Positions 34,769 to 44,409 are shown, numbered from the stretch's first letter. The stretch: 63,471 nt of DNA from Paracoccaceae bacterium (GCA_902632125.1 CACPBQ010000009.1:1-63471), one strand, 5' to 3'. Notes: a model not told the origin generated them from the letters alone. Made by a program: numbers and translations.

Positions 34769-35167
34769 ATGCAAATGCAACAATATTTGATAATAATAAA
34801 AAACATACTTTTCCTTGGTGGGATTTATCTTTCAACCAATACGTTAGCCATGGCTTCAAACAATTTTGAGAAATTTAAATGTGACTCTTGGACTAATGCA
34901 GGACTGAGAATGAAAGGTAATGTTACGCTTCAACTTACAAGCAATAATCTAGAATGGACAAACGGGAAATTAACCGTAAGAGCTGATTTAATTCACCCAA
35001 AGAAAATCGATGAAAAGGCTTTTAACAAGCCAATGAGAATATATTTAGCCGAGGATAAAACAGCAGTTTATTTTCTTAAACAAGTTACTGACCGATTGGC
35101 TTTGGTTCGCGCGCAAGCGACTGTTATGGATGTAAAAGAAAATAGAATAGAGTGTACCATCAAATAA
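34769..35167 (+). CDS. Small exported protein
   Basis: A 132-residue protein with a signal peptide (MQMQQYLIIIKNILFLGGIY, cleavage likely after LAMA near 28). The mature part looks beta-rich, with two cysteines (FKCDSW, IECTIK) that could link the ends. AAAGGA ahead of ATG 34769 decides the start over ATG 34739, which has no ribosome site. Shape suggests a lipocalin-like or small beta-barrel periplasmic protein. Family not recognised. Confidence 0.55.
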   Translation: MQMQQYLIIIKNILFLGGIYLSTNTLAMASNNFEKFKCDSWTNAGLRMKGNVTLQLTSNNLEWTNGKLTVRADLIHPKKIDEKAFNKPMRIYLAEDKTAVYFLKQVTDRLALVRAQATVMDVKENRIECTIK

Positions 35168-35291
35168 AAAGAGTACTGCTAGATTAAAGTAGCTGATAAT
35201 AGAAACTCAATTAAGAACTAAAATCGATGAAACGCCAATTTATTTATTGCGATTACAATGGATTATAATAAGTGTTTATAAGGACACAAAA

Positions 35292-35618
35292 ATGATAAAA
35301 GCAACTACTGTTTTAGAAGCATGGGATAGAACTCTTGAAACAAAAGATTTCAGCCATCTTGCTAAATATCTTTACGATGATTTTCAATTTGAAGATACAA
35401 CTGGTGAAGTGGATAATTTAGAAAATACAAAAGGTTGGTGTGTCGCGGGCGAATTGAGAATTAATAACTTTAAAACAATCCGCGAAAACGAAGAGTATAT
35501 CGTTGCAACGCATGATGTTCTTCAAAAAGGTAAGCCCAAATCTAACGTGCTAGTTTACGCTGAACAAACCAACGGAAAGTTTAGCTACTGGAAAATCCAA
35601 CGTGCTTTTGAATCCTAA
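35292..35618 (+). CDS. NTF2-like protein 3
   Basis: A 108-residue NTF2-like protein. Helix LEAWDRTLETKDFSHLAKYL leads to YDDFQFEDTTGE, then strands NNFKTIRENEEYIVATHDVL and NVLVYAEQTNGKFSYWKIQR, where the final FSYWKIQR is the common end of SnoaL-like proteins. AAGGACA seven bases before ATG 35292 sets the start; codons upstream to 35247 lack support. Last of the small plus-strand genes before the DMT exporter. Confidence 0.7.
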   Translation: MIKATTVLEAWDRTLETKDFSHLAKYLYDDFQFEDTTGEVDNLENTKGWCVAGELRINNFKTIRENEEYIVATHDVLQKGKPKSNVLVYAEQTNGKFSYWKIQRAFES

Positions 35619-35678
35619 TTTAAATCGAGGTTTAAATTGCTAGAAAATCTTTCAAATATACACCTGCAGAACAAATAA

Positions 35679-36587
35679 ATGTTCTCGCAACCTTTGTTAT
35701 ATTTAAGAACTTTACCATCCCAAAATAAAGCAATTGTATTTATTCTTTTATCTATTTTTTTCTTTAGTTTCATGGGTATTTTCATTCGAAAATCTTCAGA
35801 AGATATACATATTTTTGAGGTAATTTTTTTCAGAAATCTTCTAGCCTGCCTGATAATTATACCTTTAATGTATAATTCGGGACTAGCTTCTTTTAAAATG
35901 CATAGACCGAGATTATTCGTTTGGCGTGCCGTATTTGTTAGTCTTGGAATGTTTGCTGGATTTTCTGCTCTGACTTTAATTCCTCTAGCTCAGGCAACCG
36001 CCATAAGTTTTACAGCACCCATATTTGTAACAATTTTAGCAAGTTTCATATTTGGAGAAGTTTTAAAATTTAGACGAATTACAGCTATTTTAATTGGATT
36101 TATTGGAATGTTGATTATCGTTCAACCTGGTACAGGTGATATTTCCGTTGGAGTTTTTTTAGCATTCATAGGCGCATTTTTCCACTCGATAAATTTATTA
36201 ATAGTAAAAAAATTAACTACACATGAAACAGCCAACGCTATAATTGTTTGGATGGTTATTATGCTTGTACCTATATCGTTTGTTCCCGCTATTTTTGTTT
36301 GGGAGTGGCCGAGTGCATTAACTTGGTTTTATTTATGGGGTTTGGCAATTTGCGGAACAGTTGGGCATAGTTTTTTTACACGTGCTTATTCGCTTGCCGA
36401 AATCACAAGTTTGCAACCGTTCCAATTTATTAAACTTCCGATGATAGCATTTCTGGCTTGGATAATTTTTTCAGAATTACCCGAATATTGGACTTGGATT
36501 GGAGGAGTTATAATATTTTCCTCAACCGTTTATATAACAAGGCGTGAAGCAAAAATGAACAAATCGATAATTAATCCTTCCAATTGA
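35679..36587 (+). CDS. DMT superfamily (EamA) transporter
   Basis: A 302-residue ten-helix inner-membrane protein with two EamA repeats. FFFSFMGIFIRKSSEDIHIF and RNLLACLIIIP begin the first, LIPLAQATAISFTAPIFVTI ends it, and FLAFIGAFFHSINLLIVKKL starts the second, which ends SLQPFQFIKLPMIAFLAWII. Family members export amino acids, purines or other metabolites. Substrate unknown. It follows the last NTF2-like gene by 60 bases on the same strand. Confidence 0.85.
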   Translation: MFSQPLLYLRTLPSQNKAIVFILLSIFFFSFMGIFIRKSSEDIHIFEVIFFRNLLACLIIIPLMYNSGLASFKMHRPRLFVWRAVFVSLGMFAGFSALTLIPLAQATAISFTAPIFVTILASFIFGEVLKFRRITAILIGFIGMLIIVQPGTGDISVGVFLAFIGAFFHSINLLIVKKLTTHETANAIIVWMVIMLVPISFVPAIFVWEWPSALTWFYLWGLAICGTVGHSFFTRAYSLAEITSLQPFQFIKLPMIAFLAWIIFSELPEYWTWIGGVIIFSSTVYITRREAKMNKSIINPSN

Positions 36588-36807
36588 GTTTTTTGTCAGC
36601 AATCAGTGTAACGTCGACCAAATCCAAATTGTTTGTTTATCAATATTCAAAGCAAAATATGTGTAGCTATGAATGGATTCAGAGGTGTTAAACTTAAAGA
36701 AATTTTTTTTCATTGAAAAATATAAAATACATAAGTCAATACAGCAAAGTTGAAAAGAATTAATGAATGAGAAATATTCTAATCTCAATTAATAATTAGG
36801 TTTCAAA

Positions 36808-37467
36808 ATGGTCTATCGTACACATCTTACAAATACAGCGAGTGTTGCAAATTCCCAAGGCGATGACCGCTTATTTGCTCCTTCTGCAGAGCGAAATAGT
36901 AAGCCCATTATAAATTTAATTAAACGAATTGCACCCAAATCTGGAGAAGCTTTAGAGATAGCAAGTGGCACCGGTCAACACATCATAAAAATGGCATTGG
37001 CTTTACCTTACCTATCATGGTTACCTTCAGAGGTTGATGAAAAAAGGTTAAAAAGCATTACCGCCTGGATCAAAAATGAAAATTTACAGAATATTAAATC
37101 ACCAGTATACCTTGATGCTACCGAAACTGGATGGGCCCAAAATATTCCCGATTATGACTTTATCTTACTGGTAAATTTATTACATTTGATTAGTTGGAAT
37201 GAAACAAAAACTCTATTAAGTGAATTATCAAAAGCGCTTAAAAGAAATGGAGTTGCTCTCATTTACGGTCCATTTATGCGCAACGGTCAGCTTACAAGTG
37301 AAGGAGATCACAATTTTCACAATAGTCTGATCCAGACTGACCCCGATATTGGATATAAAAACGATTTAGATGTGCAGAAATTATTTTTTAATTCAGGTCT
37401 GTTGCTTTTAGAAACCGTAGAAATGCCCGCCAATAATTTAGCTTGTATATTGCAGAAAAATAACTGA
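36808..37467 (+). CDS. DUF938 family SAM-dependent methyltransferase
   Basis: A 219-residue protein with DUF938 marks: FAPSAERNSKPIINLI at the start, the SAM-binding loop ALEIASGTGQHIIKMA, LSWLPSEVDE, the acidic second strand (DATETG), and LLVNLLHLISWNE plus LIYGPFMRNGQLTSEGDHNF. It should be a soluble class I methyltransferase; the acceptor is not known for the family. Stand-alone gene, with 220 AT-rich bases upstream holding no convincing feature. Confidence 0.85.
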   Translation: MVYRTHLTNTASVANSQGDDRLFAPSAERNSKPIINLIKRIAPKSGEALEIASGTGQHIIKMALALPYLSWLPSEVDEKRLKSITAWIKNENLQNIKSPVYLDATETGWAQNIPDYDFILLVNLLHLISWNETKTLLSELSKALKRNGVALIYGPFMRNGQLTSEGDHNFHNSLIQTDPDIGYKNDLDVQKLFFNSGLLLLETVEMPANNLACILQKNN

Positions 37468-37596
37468 GCTTAAGTCTGTTTAGCTTTAAAATTACCCAAC
37501 CAATTTTATGCAGACTACAAACGATTAGAGACAGATTCTTAAAAGGAGAAACTAAGTCTACAGGCGAAGAAAAAATAAAAATAATGTTGGGTCAAA

Positions 37597-38385
37597 TTAT
37601 ATTAAATTCATACGCAAAGAAAGGCACGACATACCACCATCTAGCTTTGCACATTCGCTGTTATTAATTGTTTTAACTTTATAACCATGGTTTTCCAAAA
37701 TTGCTTTTGTTTTAGGGAAACCAGCTGGCATTATTACGTAATCATTTACACGAATTACATTTGCAGCGGCTTCTTCCCCATCTGCAACATTGATAACTTG
37801 ATATCCATCAAAACAGCCCGACGACTGAAGCCGCTCAGTTGATAAAATTTCATTAGGACCAAGTAACGAACAATCTGTTTTGAAATGCAGGATTTCTGGA
37901 GGCGTAACAACTTCCCTGACCACATGCCCTAATGGTGTTACTATTTCTGAAAGTTGGTTAATGCCACGTGTATTAGTTCTAGCAGAACGACCAACAAGGA
38001 TCTCTTTGCTCGCAACAAGAATATCACCTCCTTCCACATAGCCAGGTTCTTCAATTTCAAAAACTTCTTTAAATAACTTTCGAAGTTTTGAGGCAATTTC
38101 ATTAACCTCACCGAGTCTAGAGGGTGCACTGGGTCTCAATAATACTGTAGCCTTTGGCAGACAGAGAGCCGTATCCTCTACAAATTGTCCATCTGGGAAT
38201 TTTTCGAGTGCGGTCAGATTAATTACTTCCACACCAGCAAAAGTTAGAGCTTCTATATAATCTTCGTGATCCGAGATCATTTGCGAATAATCTGGTGAAC
38301 CTACATCGACTGCTCGCAGTCCTTTAATGATGCTTTTAGCAGGTTGCCTGACAATTGCATGTGTGAACTGGTAAGTATAATCCAT
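37597..38385 (-). CDS. Dimethylarginine dimethylaminohydrolase (DDAH) family
   Basis: A 262-residue guanidine-modifying enzyme. The pattern FTHAIVRQPAKSI, QFVEDTALCLP, PGYVEGGDILV, the base His in ILHFKTDCSLL and the nucleophile Cys in LDGGMSCLSLR is that of DDAH/arginine deiminase-type hydrolases. It would release citrulline and a methylamine from methylated arginine, a possible source of methylamine nitrogen in seawater. Arginine deiminase proper is longer, so DDAH is favoured. Stand-alone gene, divergent from the small gene at 38623. Confidence 0.82.
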   Translation of the reverse strand: MDYTYQFTHAIVRQPAKSIIKGLRAVDVGSPDYSQMISDHEDYIEALTFAGVEVINLTALEKFPDGQFVEDTALCLPKATVLLRPSAPSRLGEVNEIASKLRKLFKEVFEIEEPGYVEGGDILVASKEILVGRSARTNTRGINQLSEIVTPLGHVVREVVTPPEILHFKTDCSLLGPNEILSTERLQSSGCFDGYQVINVADGEEAAANVIRVNDYVIMPAGFPKTKAILENHGYKVKTINNSECAKLDGGMSCLSLRMNLI

Positions 38386-38622
38386 AATTGTTGATCTAAG
38401 TTTGAATTAGGTCATTTCAATAAGACACAAATAGGTCAGTAATATGTACCGTAACGGCTAATTAAGCTGATCTTTAAACCTCAACATCCTTTCCATAAAG
38501 ATTACCTGAGACAGAGACATAGCCTCCTACCATGGTCATCGGGAGCGTATGCGATATAGATATATCTAATTTACATATAAATGATTTTTAGGAAGTATAG
38601 CTAAAAACGAAGGAGATAAAAA

Positions 38623-38946
38623 ATGTCTATAGCCAGGATCACGATGATGGAGTATCTGTCAGAAAAAGAAGTAGTAGCTTCTGAGGAATTCTATCAAAGA
38701 ATACAAAAAAAGTGGTTCGGTAATGCGCAGACTGTGATTAACGTGCGAACAGGTCCAAAGTCTCTTTTAAATTTAGCTGTATATTCCAGTTATGAAGATG
38801 CAGAAACAAACTTGTCTAAAAGAAAAGAATTTCAGGATATTTTAAAAGATAAATTTACTGTTGTTGATAGTTTTTATTACGAAGGTGATATAACTTATTT
38901 TGAAAATTCCAAAGCCGATACAATAAAAGTTGCGTGGAAAACTTAG
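38623..38946 (+). CDS. 107-residue hypothetical protein
   Basis: A small soluble protein with alternating helix and strand (ITMMEYLSEKEVVASEEFYQ, TVINVRTGPKSLLNLAVYSS, FTVVDSFYYEGDITYF), suggestive of the same dimeric alpha-beta barrel group as the proteins at 28052 and 31482, though without clear shared motifs. GAAGGAG precedes ATG by a good distance, so expression is likely. A hairpin terminator follows at 39035. Function unknown. Confidence 0.6.
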   Translation: MSIARITMMEYLSEKEVVASEEFYQRIQKKWFGNAQTVINVRTGPKSLLNLAVYSSYEDAETNLSKRKEFQDILKDKFTVVDSFYYEGDITYFENSKADTIKVAWKT

Positions 38947-39034
38947 ATTAGTGATCCGAATAAGTATTCAGGCCGTACAGTTAATATACACTCTGACCTT
39001 CCATGTCGGATACCGTACATCAACAACACAATAT

Positions 39035-39071
39035 AAGCCTTTCAGCATCCCCAGCTTGAGAGGCTTTTATT
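39035..39071 (+). terminator. Intrinsic terminator
   Basis: AAGCCTTTCA and TGAGAGGCTT form a ten-pair stem (one G-U) around an 11-base loop, followed by TTATTTTAT. It lies about 90 bases after the stop of the 107-residue gene and ahead of the cupin gene. Confidence 0.7.
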
Positions 39072-39156
39072 TTATCGCAAATATGTTGAACCGCCAAAAT
39101 CTATTTATTTTTTGTTATATTATGCTAACCTTGCTGATGAAAACGAGGAGTATGTT

Positions 39157-39528
39157 ATGGCAAATCTTTATGCAAAAAACTTTTCTGACGCTGACGAGGT
39201 AAAAACCCCACCAAAGGCACGAGTAGAAGTAGTTAAACTGGGCAACGTAAATGCATCAAAGTTAATACTTGAACCAGGTTGGCGTTGGTCAACTTGCATT
39301 AAACCAACGGTTGGTGGGGAAAGTTGCCAGGCTGGTCATATTGGCGTTGTAATTTCAGGTAGCATGACTTGCACGCACGATGATGGTTCTGAAATAACCG
39401 TTGGTGCTGGAGACGCTTACTTTTTTGCGCCAGGACACGATGGATGGGTGAATGGTGATGAGCCGTGTGTCTTATACGAAATTATTGAGGGCGGAAAAGA
39501 CTTTGGTCCTTGGACACATGCGCATTAA
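39157..39528 (+). CDS. Single-domain cupin protein
   Basis: A 123-residue cupin. The two motifs are recognisable: SCQAGHIGVVISGSMTCTHD (motif 1, with a single His) and GDAYFFAPGHDGWVNGDEP (motif 2, with His). The normal motif-1 pair HxH is reduced to a single His, so metal binding may differ from classic cupins. GAGGAG before ATG 39157 sets the start. Possible ligand sensor or small isomerase; no genomic partner suggests a role. Confidence 0.75.
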   Translation: MANLYAKNFSDADEVKTPPKARVEVVKLGNVNASKLILEPGWRWSTCIKPTVGGESCQAGHIGVVISGSMTCTHDDGSEITVGAGDAYFFAPGHDGWVNGDEPCVLYEIIEGGKDFGPWTHAH

Positions 39529-39659
39529 ATAGAAATCAAAGATCGACCTTAAGTTTGTAGATACATATCTAGCCACTAACCCTCCTCTGCGAGAACCATT
39601 GGAGCGTCACGGGACATGTTTGAATTCAAAGTAACATGCAAGAGGATTTAGAAATAGCA

Positions 39660-40565
39660 TCATCTGTGATCAGTTCTTACATTTCGTATTTGCGATAGAG
39701 GCTCTAACATACTTGCTCCAGCGATGAAGAGTACACCTGTTATCTCACGAATACCAAAAGGCTCACCAGCTAAGACGGCAACAGATATAGACCCAACAAC
39801 AATTTCTGTCATAAATAAAAGACCTACAACGCCTGGGTTGAGGTACTTTGGCCCCCACAGTGACGCGTAAGTACCAGGTAAAATCAAAAGAACCATAAAA
39901 GTCAGCATTAGTGGAATTACTGGCAAAATTTTATCAAAACTGGGTAAACTGTGAGACGATAACAGAACTGCTGCAAATAAAGAAAGAATTAATGACCACT
40001 GAAAAAAACCTACAGTTAGTTCAATAGTTGAATGATTGTTGTTTTTATTAATAAGAACCATAGCAATAGCCCACATGAAGCCTGAGGATAAACCAAGCCA
40101 ATCACCAAAATTTTGAGGTAAAGGAAATTTGGCACCTAATCCAAAAATGGTTAACATTCCAATTATAGCCATTATCATAGCTATAATCCTAGATGTGCTA
40201 ATTTTATCACCTAAAAAGATGCGCCCTAATATTATCCCCCAGACTGGTGTTAAATAGAAAAGCAATATGGCGCGAACAACGTCAGTATATACGATTGAAG
40301 TAGAATATAAAAATAACGCACCACCTGAAATAATGGCAGTAAGTTGCAATTTAAACCCACCCCTTTTAACATATTTCCAACGCCAAATCGTTACAGGAAA
40401 AAGGCATAGAGCAGGAATAAGAAAGTAAACAACAGTGATCCATAAGCCCTGAAATCCAGCATCCTGAAGCTCGCGGAGGGGAATCCAAAAAAGTCCCCAA
40501 ACAGCTCCAGCATAAAGACATGCATATTTTGCTTTTGTTTCTAATGATAAATTCATTAGCATCAT
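39660..40565 (-). CDS. DMT superfamily (EamA) transporter
   Basis: A 301-residue ten-helix protein with EamA repeats (CLYAGAVWGLFWIPLRELQD at the start, AILLFYLTPVWGIILGRIFL at the end of repeat 1, FMTEIVVGSISVAVLAGEPF and ITGVLFIAGASMLEPL in repeat 2). An AGGTGA site precedes the ATG cluster. Substrate unknown. It is only distantly like the DMT protein at 35679, so the two are not recent duplicates. Confidence 0.85.
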   Translation of the reverse strand: MMLMNLSLETKAKYACLYAGAVWGLFWIPLRELQDAGFQGLWITVVYFLIPALCLFPVTIWRWKYVKRGGFKLQLTAIISGGALFLYSTSIVYTDVVRAILLFYLTPVWGIILGRIFLGDKISTSRIIAMIMAIIGMLTIFGLGAKFPLPQNFGDWLGLSSGFMWAIAMVLINKNNNHSTIELTVGFFQWSLILSLFAAVLLSSHSLPSFDKILPVIPLMLTFMVLLILPGTYASLWGPKYLNPGVVGLLFMTEIVVGSISVAVLAGEPFGIREITGVLFIAGASMLEPLSQIRNVRTDHR

Positions 40566-40914
40566 TCACCTATTAAGCCATGCAAAGTTTTGTCTTAAGA
40601 TAATCGTGTAAACCCATCTCACATCCTTCAAGATCATTACGGGATTGTTTATACTCTCCAAAAGTAGAGACGCAACGGACGCACATGTGCAAAATCTTAG
40701 CCAGTTTTTTTTTGCCACTACGATATTTGCCAATAGAATGAACAACTCTATGCAAAAAAATGTGAGCGCAGTATCATAGCAACCTAACCGCTGTTAGTTT
40801 TTGCCCCCACCCCCTTATTTAAGCCAAATTGAGGAAACTTTTTCCTCCTATTGTTGGGCCATATAATTCTACTTTATTTAAGTCATTGTTTTTAAATATA
40901 TAAATACAGATTAG

Positions 40915-41004
40915 TGGCGGACAGTGAGGGATTCGAACCCTCGAGACGGTTTCCCGCCTACACACTTTCCAGGCGTGCGCCTTCGACCACTCGGCCAACT
41001 GTCC
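40915..41004 (-). tRNA. tRNA-Ser (GGA anticodon)
   Basis: A 90-base tRNA with the long variable arm of serine tRNAs. The acceptor GGACAGT pairs with ACTGTCC, followed by G and an encoded CCA at 40915-40917. GCCGAGTGG is the D-arm, CTGGAAA the anticodon loop (GGA reading UCC/UCU), and GGTTCGAATC the T loop. The flanking DNA is AT-rich. No other tRNA was noticed in the window. Confidence 0.95.
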
Positions 41005-41077
41005 TTAAAGCGCCCTTATCCACTTAATGTAGAGAATTGCAACCCACTAGTTTTAGATTTTTGCTCGCTAATTGGCT

Positions 41078-43375
41078 CTATTTCAAACTTTCAGGATTTT
41101 TGATCCATATATCTCTCTGAGAAAATGGGATTTCAATTCCTTCTTCAGCAAATCGTTCAGCAATTTGGTGATTAATTTCAGATTTTATCGAAAGCATCCA
41201 ATTAACGTCTCCAAGAATTGCTCTAATTTCAAAATCTAAACTGTCCGATCCAAATCCCTGAAATACAATTGAAGGCCCTGGATCTTTAAGAATTTTAGGG
41301 TGAGCCTCTGCAATCTCCTTCAATATAGTTTCAACAGTCTTAGTGTTTGTTCCATACGCAACACCCACCGGAATAATAAGCCGCCCTACCGTGTTACCTC
41401 GCGTATAATTTGTTACAACTCCGGAAACCAAGTCCGCATTCGGAATTATAACATCCGAGCGATCAAAAGTTTCAATGCGAGTTGATCGAACAGAAATATC
41501 TCGAACATAACCCATTTTACCACTTACTTCGATCCAATCACCAACACTTATCGGACGCTCGATCAGCAAGATTATGCCTGAAACAAAATTAGAGACAATA
41601 TTTTGTAAGCCAAAACCAATACCCACTGAAAGTGCCCCAGCAACTATCGCAAGTGATGAGAGATCTAAACCTGTTGCAGAAAAAGCAATTACAGCTGCTA
41701 AGAATATGCCTAAATAACCTACCCCCGATACTATTGCAGTTTGAGCTCCAGTATCCATTGATGTTCTAGGCAGTACCGTTGATCGTAGGGCTGATTGAGT
41801 AAAACGAGTAAGCATATACCCGATAGTAAAAATAACTAAAAAACCTAATATCAAACCAGGCGATAATTTTATTGTACCTAGTTCAAAACCACTCTGAAAA
41901 TTCGACCAAATTTCAAATAGTTCTTGTTGCCTTACTCCCCAAATAACGGCAAAAAATGGCAATGATCCCAAAAGCAAAACAAAAGACAATAAAATTGGAA
42001 CTAGGTGGTCTCTATTCTCTTCTTCTTGACCCAAAACCATTAGATAAAAATCAATCACATAATTTTGAACTATTATAACTACTAGTAATAATCCCAAGGT
42101 AAGAATAATTGATTTAGTTAGTTCTTGACCAGCGTTTACGTATCCAACTGACACTAAAAGAGGGGCCAAAAATAAAGATACTAATAATATTTTATGTATT
42201 AGGTTTGGAAAGCGATGCGAAAAACTTATTCTAAACTGTTGATCATCTTTTTGATCTTGTAAAAGTAAGTTTTCTATTTCAATTATTGATTTGCGGACGC
42301 GCCACAAAATTGTCGAAGCCAATATCGTTACAATCAAAACGGCAAAGGAATGAGTATCAACTGTTATACTTTTTTGAGCCAAACCCGTCGAGCATAAATC
42401 AAATAGAATCAAGATTAGCGCGGCATAAGCAAAATTAGTATTGGAGATACTTGTTTTGTTAAGATTTAAAGATGATAAAAACCCAACCTCACCACTAAAT
42501 AATTGTTTTGGAAGCCATAAAGCAAATAATAACAAAGCGCCAAAATAGGGAAGTTGATCTAAAAATAGAGAACCTTTTAAACCTATTAAGCCAGAGAGAT
42601 GGAAAGCCCTTATAATTAATAATATAGCAACAAATTTAAAAACTAATTCTAATAACGAAATTGGTAATTTTAATGCTCTAAACCGTCTTGCAGAAGATTT
42701 GTTTGCAATACCGTCAATTGAATTTGGTAGTTTTAAGCCAACAAACCAAGAGGTTAAAGCTCCAAAAACTAGAGCAAAAATGCTCACCGCTTGCATTTTA
42801 AAATTTGTTTTCTGGGCATCTGAAATTTCAATTAAACGAAGTTCATTGATTGGAGCCAACAAAGAATTAAAACTTTGTTTTACTGCCTGAGCCCATATGC
42901 TCGGCCGCAGCGGGCTTTCCACACTAGTCAAGAGAGCATCCGTTTGACGAATTCTCAATAATAAATCTATTTCGCTTATTAGTGTATCCGCTTGTATAAA
43001 TGCGTCATTTGCACGTAAACCGGGCATTTTTAATTCCGTGAGAATTTCTTTTAATTCACTCCTCCTCGCCTCTAAAGGGTCATCTGATCCATCGTCTGGC
43101 GCCGGTGGGAGTGCATCAAATTGCGTTTGTATTAAAGATATACGGTCGGCGTTTAAATTGATTGCAGCTTTGAAACTACTTCGCCAATTTCCGATTTCGT
43201 CTCTTAAGATCTCTAGCGATTTCTCCGAAGCTCGGCCAGCCGTAAGAACAGATTCTGCTCTGTTAGCAGTACTTCCCCAATTTTGATAATTTAAATCATT
43301 CTGGCTTCCTTCTGAGCTAGAAAGGCCCATATGTGGCAAAAAACTAATTAAAATTAAAACTAAAATTAATCTCAT
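41078..43375 (-). CDS. MscS-family mechanosensitive channel with DUF3772-like N-terminal domain
   Basis: A 765-residue channel of the large MscM/MscK-like type. It has a signal peptide (MRLILVLILISFLPHMGLSS), a periplasmic coiled domain of about 150 residues (DUF3772-like), about ten membrane helices, then the MscS core. In the core, GALSVGIGFGLQNIVSNFVS is the pore-lining TM3 and LIERPISVGDWIEVSGKMG starts the beta domain, followed by IIPNADLVSG and a C-terminal alpha-beta domain. It relieves osmotic stress by opening under membrane tension. It lies two bases downstream of the cysteine synthase gene. Confidence 0.88.
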   Translation of the reverse strand: MRLILVLILISFLPHMGLSSSEGSQNDLNYQNWGSTANRAESVLTAGRASEKSLEILRDEIGNWRSSFKAAINLNADRISLIQTQFDALPPAPDDGSDDPLEARRSELKEILTELKMPGLRANDAFIQADTLISEIDLLLRIRQTDALLTSVESPLRPSIWAQAVKQSFNSLLAPINELRLIEISDAQKTNFKMQAVSIFALVFGALTSWFVGLKLPNSIDGIANKSSARRFRALKLPISLLELVFKFVAILLIIRAFHLSGLIGLKGSLFLDQLPYFGALLLFALWLPKQLFSGEVGFLSSLNLNKTSISNTNFAYAALILILFDLCSTGLAQKSITVDTHSFAVLIVTILASTILWRVRKSIIEIENLLLQDQKDDQQFRISFSHRFPNLIHKILLVSLFLAPLLVSVGYVNAGQELTKSIILTLGLLLVVIIVQNYVIDFYLMVLGQEEENRDHLVPILLSFVLLLGSLPFFAVIWGVRQQELFEIWSNFQSGFELGTIKLSPGLILGFLVIFTIGYMLTRFTQSALRSTVLPRTSMDTGAQTAIVSGVGYLGIFLAAVIAFSATGLDLSSLAIVAGALSVGIGFGLQNIVSNFVSGIILLIERPISVGDWIEVSGKMGYVRDISVRSTRIETFDRSDVIIPNADLVSGVVTNYTRGNTVGRLIIPVGVAYGTNTKTVETILKEIAEAHPKILKDPGPSIVFQGFGSDSLDFEIRAILGDVNWMLSIKSEINHQIAERFAEEGIEIPFSQRDIWIKNPESLK

Positions 43376-43377
43376 AG

Positions 43378-44409
43378 CTATCCTTCAAAAACAGTCGGGA
43401 GATCACTTTTTACATTATTCATCCAATTGCGAGTTGGCAAACCTTTAGAGGTTAGAAACTCTGCGTTGAATAACTTTGATTGATACCGAGTGCCATAATC
43501 ACACAAAATTGTAACGACCGTACACCCTTTCCCTAAATCTTTTGCTAATCGTTTTGCACCAGCAATATTGATCCCAGACGAACTACCCAAACAAAGACCT
43601 TCATTTTCCATTAAATCAAAAACAATATTTAACGCCTCTTCATCATCAACTTGATAGGCATGATCAGGATAAAAGCCCTTTAAATTTTCAGTAATTCTGC
43701 CCTGACCTATTCCTTCAGTAATCGAGCCACCATTCGAGCTTAAAACGCCCCTTGTGAAGAATGAATAAAGAGCAGCTCCTATCGGATCAACTAAACCAAT
43801 CTTTACGCCTTTAGGTTTAAGAAATTCGCTTACGCCTGATAACGTTCCACCGGAACCGCATGCGCAAATAAATCCGTCAATTTGACTATTAGTTTGCTGC
43901 CATATTTCTGGTCCAGTTGTCTCGGTATGAGCCTGCTTATTTGCAATATTATCAAATTGGTTAGCCCAAATTGCTCCATTAGGAAGGGTTTTAGATAATC
44001 TCTCGGCTAAACGTCCAGAGTACTTGATATAATTATTTGGATTTTTGTAAGGAACGGCTGGAACTTCAATCAACTCAGCCCCAGCAAGACGGATCATATC
44101 TTTTTTTTCTTTACTTTGCGTGTCAGGAATAACAATCACCGTTTTAAATCCCAAAGACGCTCCGACCAAGGCCAAGCCAATGCCGGTATTACCCGCGGTT
44201 CCCTCGACAATAGTTCCGCTAGATTTTAGATTTCCAGAATTTATAGCACTGTTGATTATACTCAAAGCCGCTCTGTCTTTTATGGATTGTCCGGGATTTA
44301 GGAATTCCGCCTTGCCCAGAATGGTACAACCTGTTTCTTCACTGGCTTGTCTTAATTTTATTAATGGTGTGTTTCCAATTAATGAAGTTAGGCTAGAAGC
44401 ATAGTCCAT
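43378..44409 (-). CDS. cysK: Cysteine synthase A family PLP enzyme
   Basis: A 343-residue fold-type II PLP enzyme. LIGNTPLIKLR opens the protein, the PLP lysine is in NPGQSIKDRAAL, the substrate loop is EGTAGNTGIGLAL (GTAGNTG in place of the common TSGNTG), and the phosphate-binding loop is CGSGGTLSGVS. Length and loop variant match the longer alphaproteobacterial cysteine synthase subgroup. It makes cysteine from O-acetylserine and sulfide, or possibly thiosulfate or methanethiol in related enzymes. The gene ends two bases before the MscS gene on the same strand. Confidence 0.85.
   Translation of the reverse strand: MDYASSLTSLIGNTPLIKLRQASEETGCTILGKAEFLNPGQSIKDRAALSIINSAINSGNLKSSGTIVEGTAGNTGIGLALVGASLGFKTVIVIPDTQSKEKKDMIRLAGAELIEVPAVPYKNPNNYIKYSGRLAERLSKTLPNGAIWANQFDNIANKQAHTETTGPEIWQQTNSQIDGFICACGSGGTLSGVSEFLKPKGVKIGLVDPIGAALYSFFTRGVLSSNGGSITEGIGQGRITENLKGFYPDHAYQVDDEEALNIVFDLMENEGLCLGSSSGINIAGAKRLAKDLGKGCTVVTILCDYGTRYQSKLFNAEFLTSKGLPTRNWMNNVKSDLPTVFEG

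Noticed and set aside
36603-36788. 61-codon minus-strand frame in the gap before the DUF938 gene
   Set aside because: Composition is Phe/Ile/Ser-rich spacer translation without a ribosome site or recognisable pattern.
38930-39202. 90-codon plus-strand frame before the cupin gene
   Set aside because: It spans a terminator hairpin and overlaps the cupin start; no family or ribosome site.
40573-40755. 60-codon minus-strand frame just upstream of the DMT gene at 39660-40565, with several cysteines
   Set aside because: It starts only with TTG, has no ribosome site, and its N-terminal third looks like AT-rich spacer. It could be real from the internal ATG, but nothing supports that.
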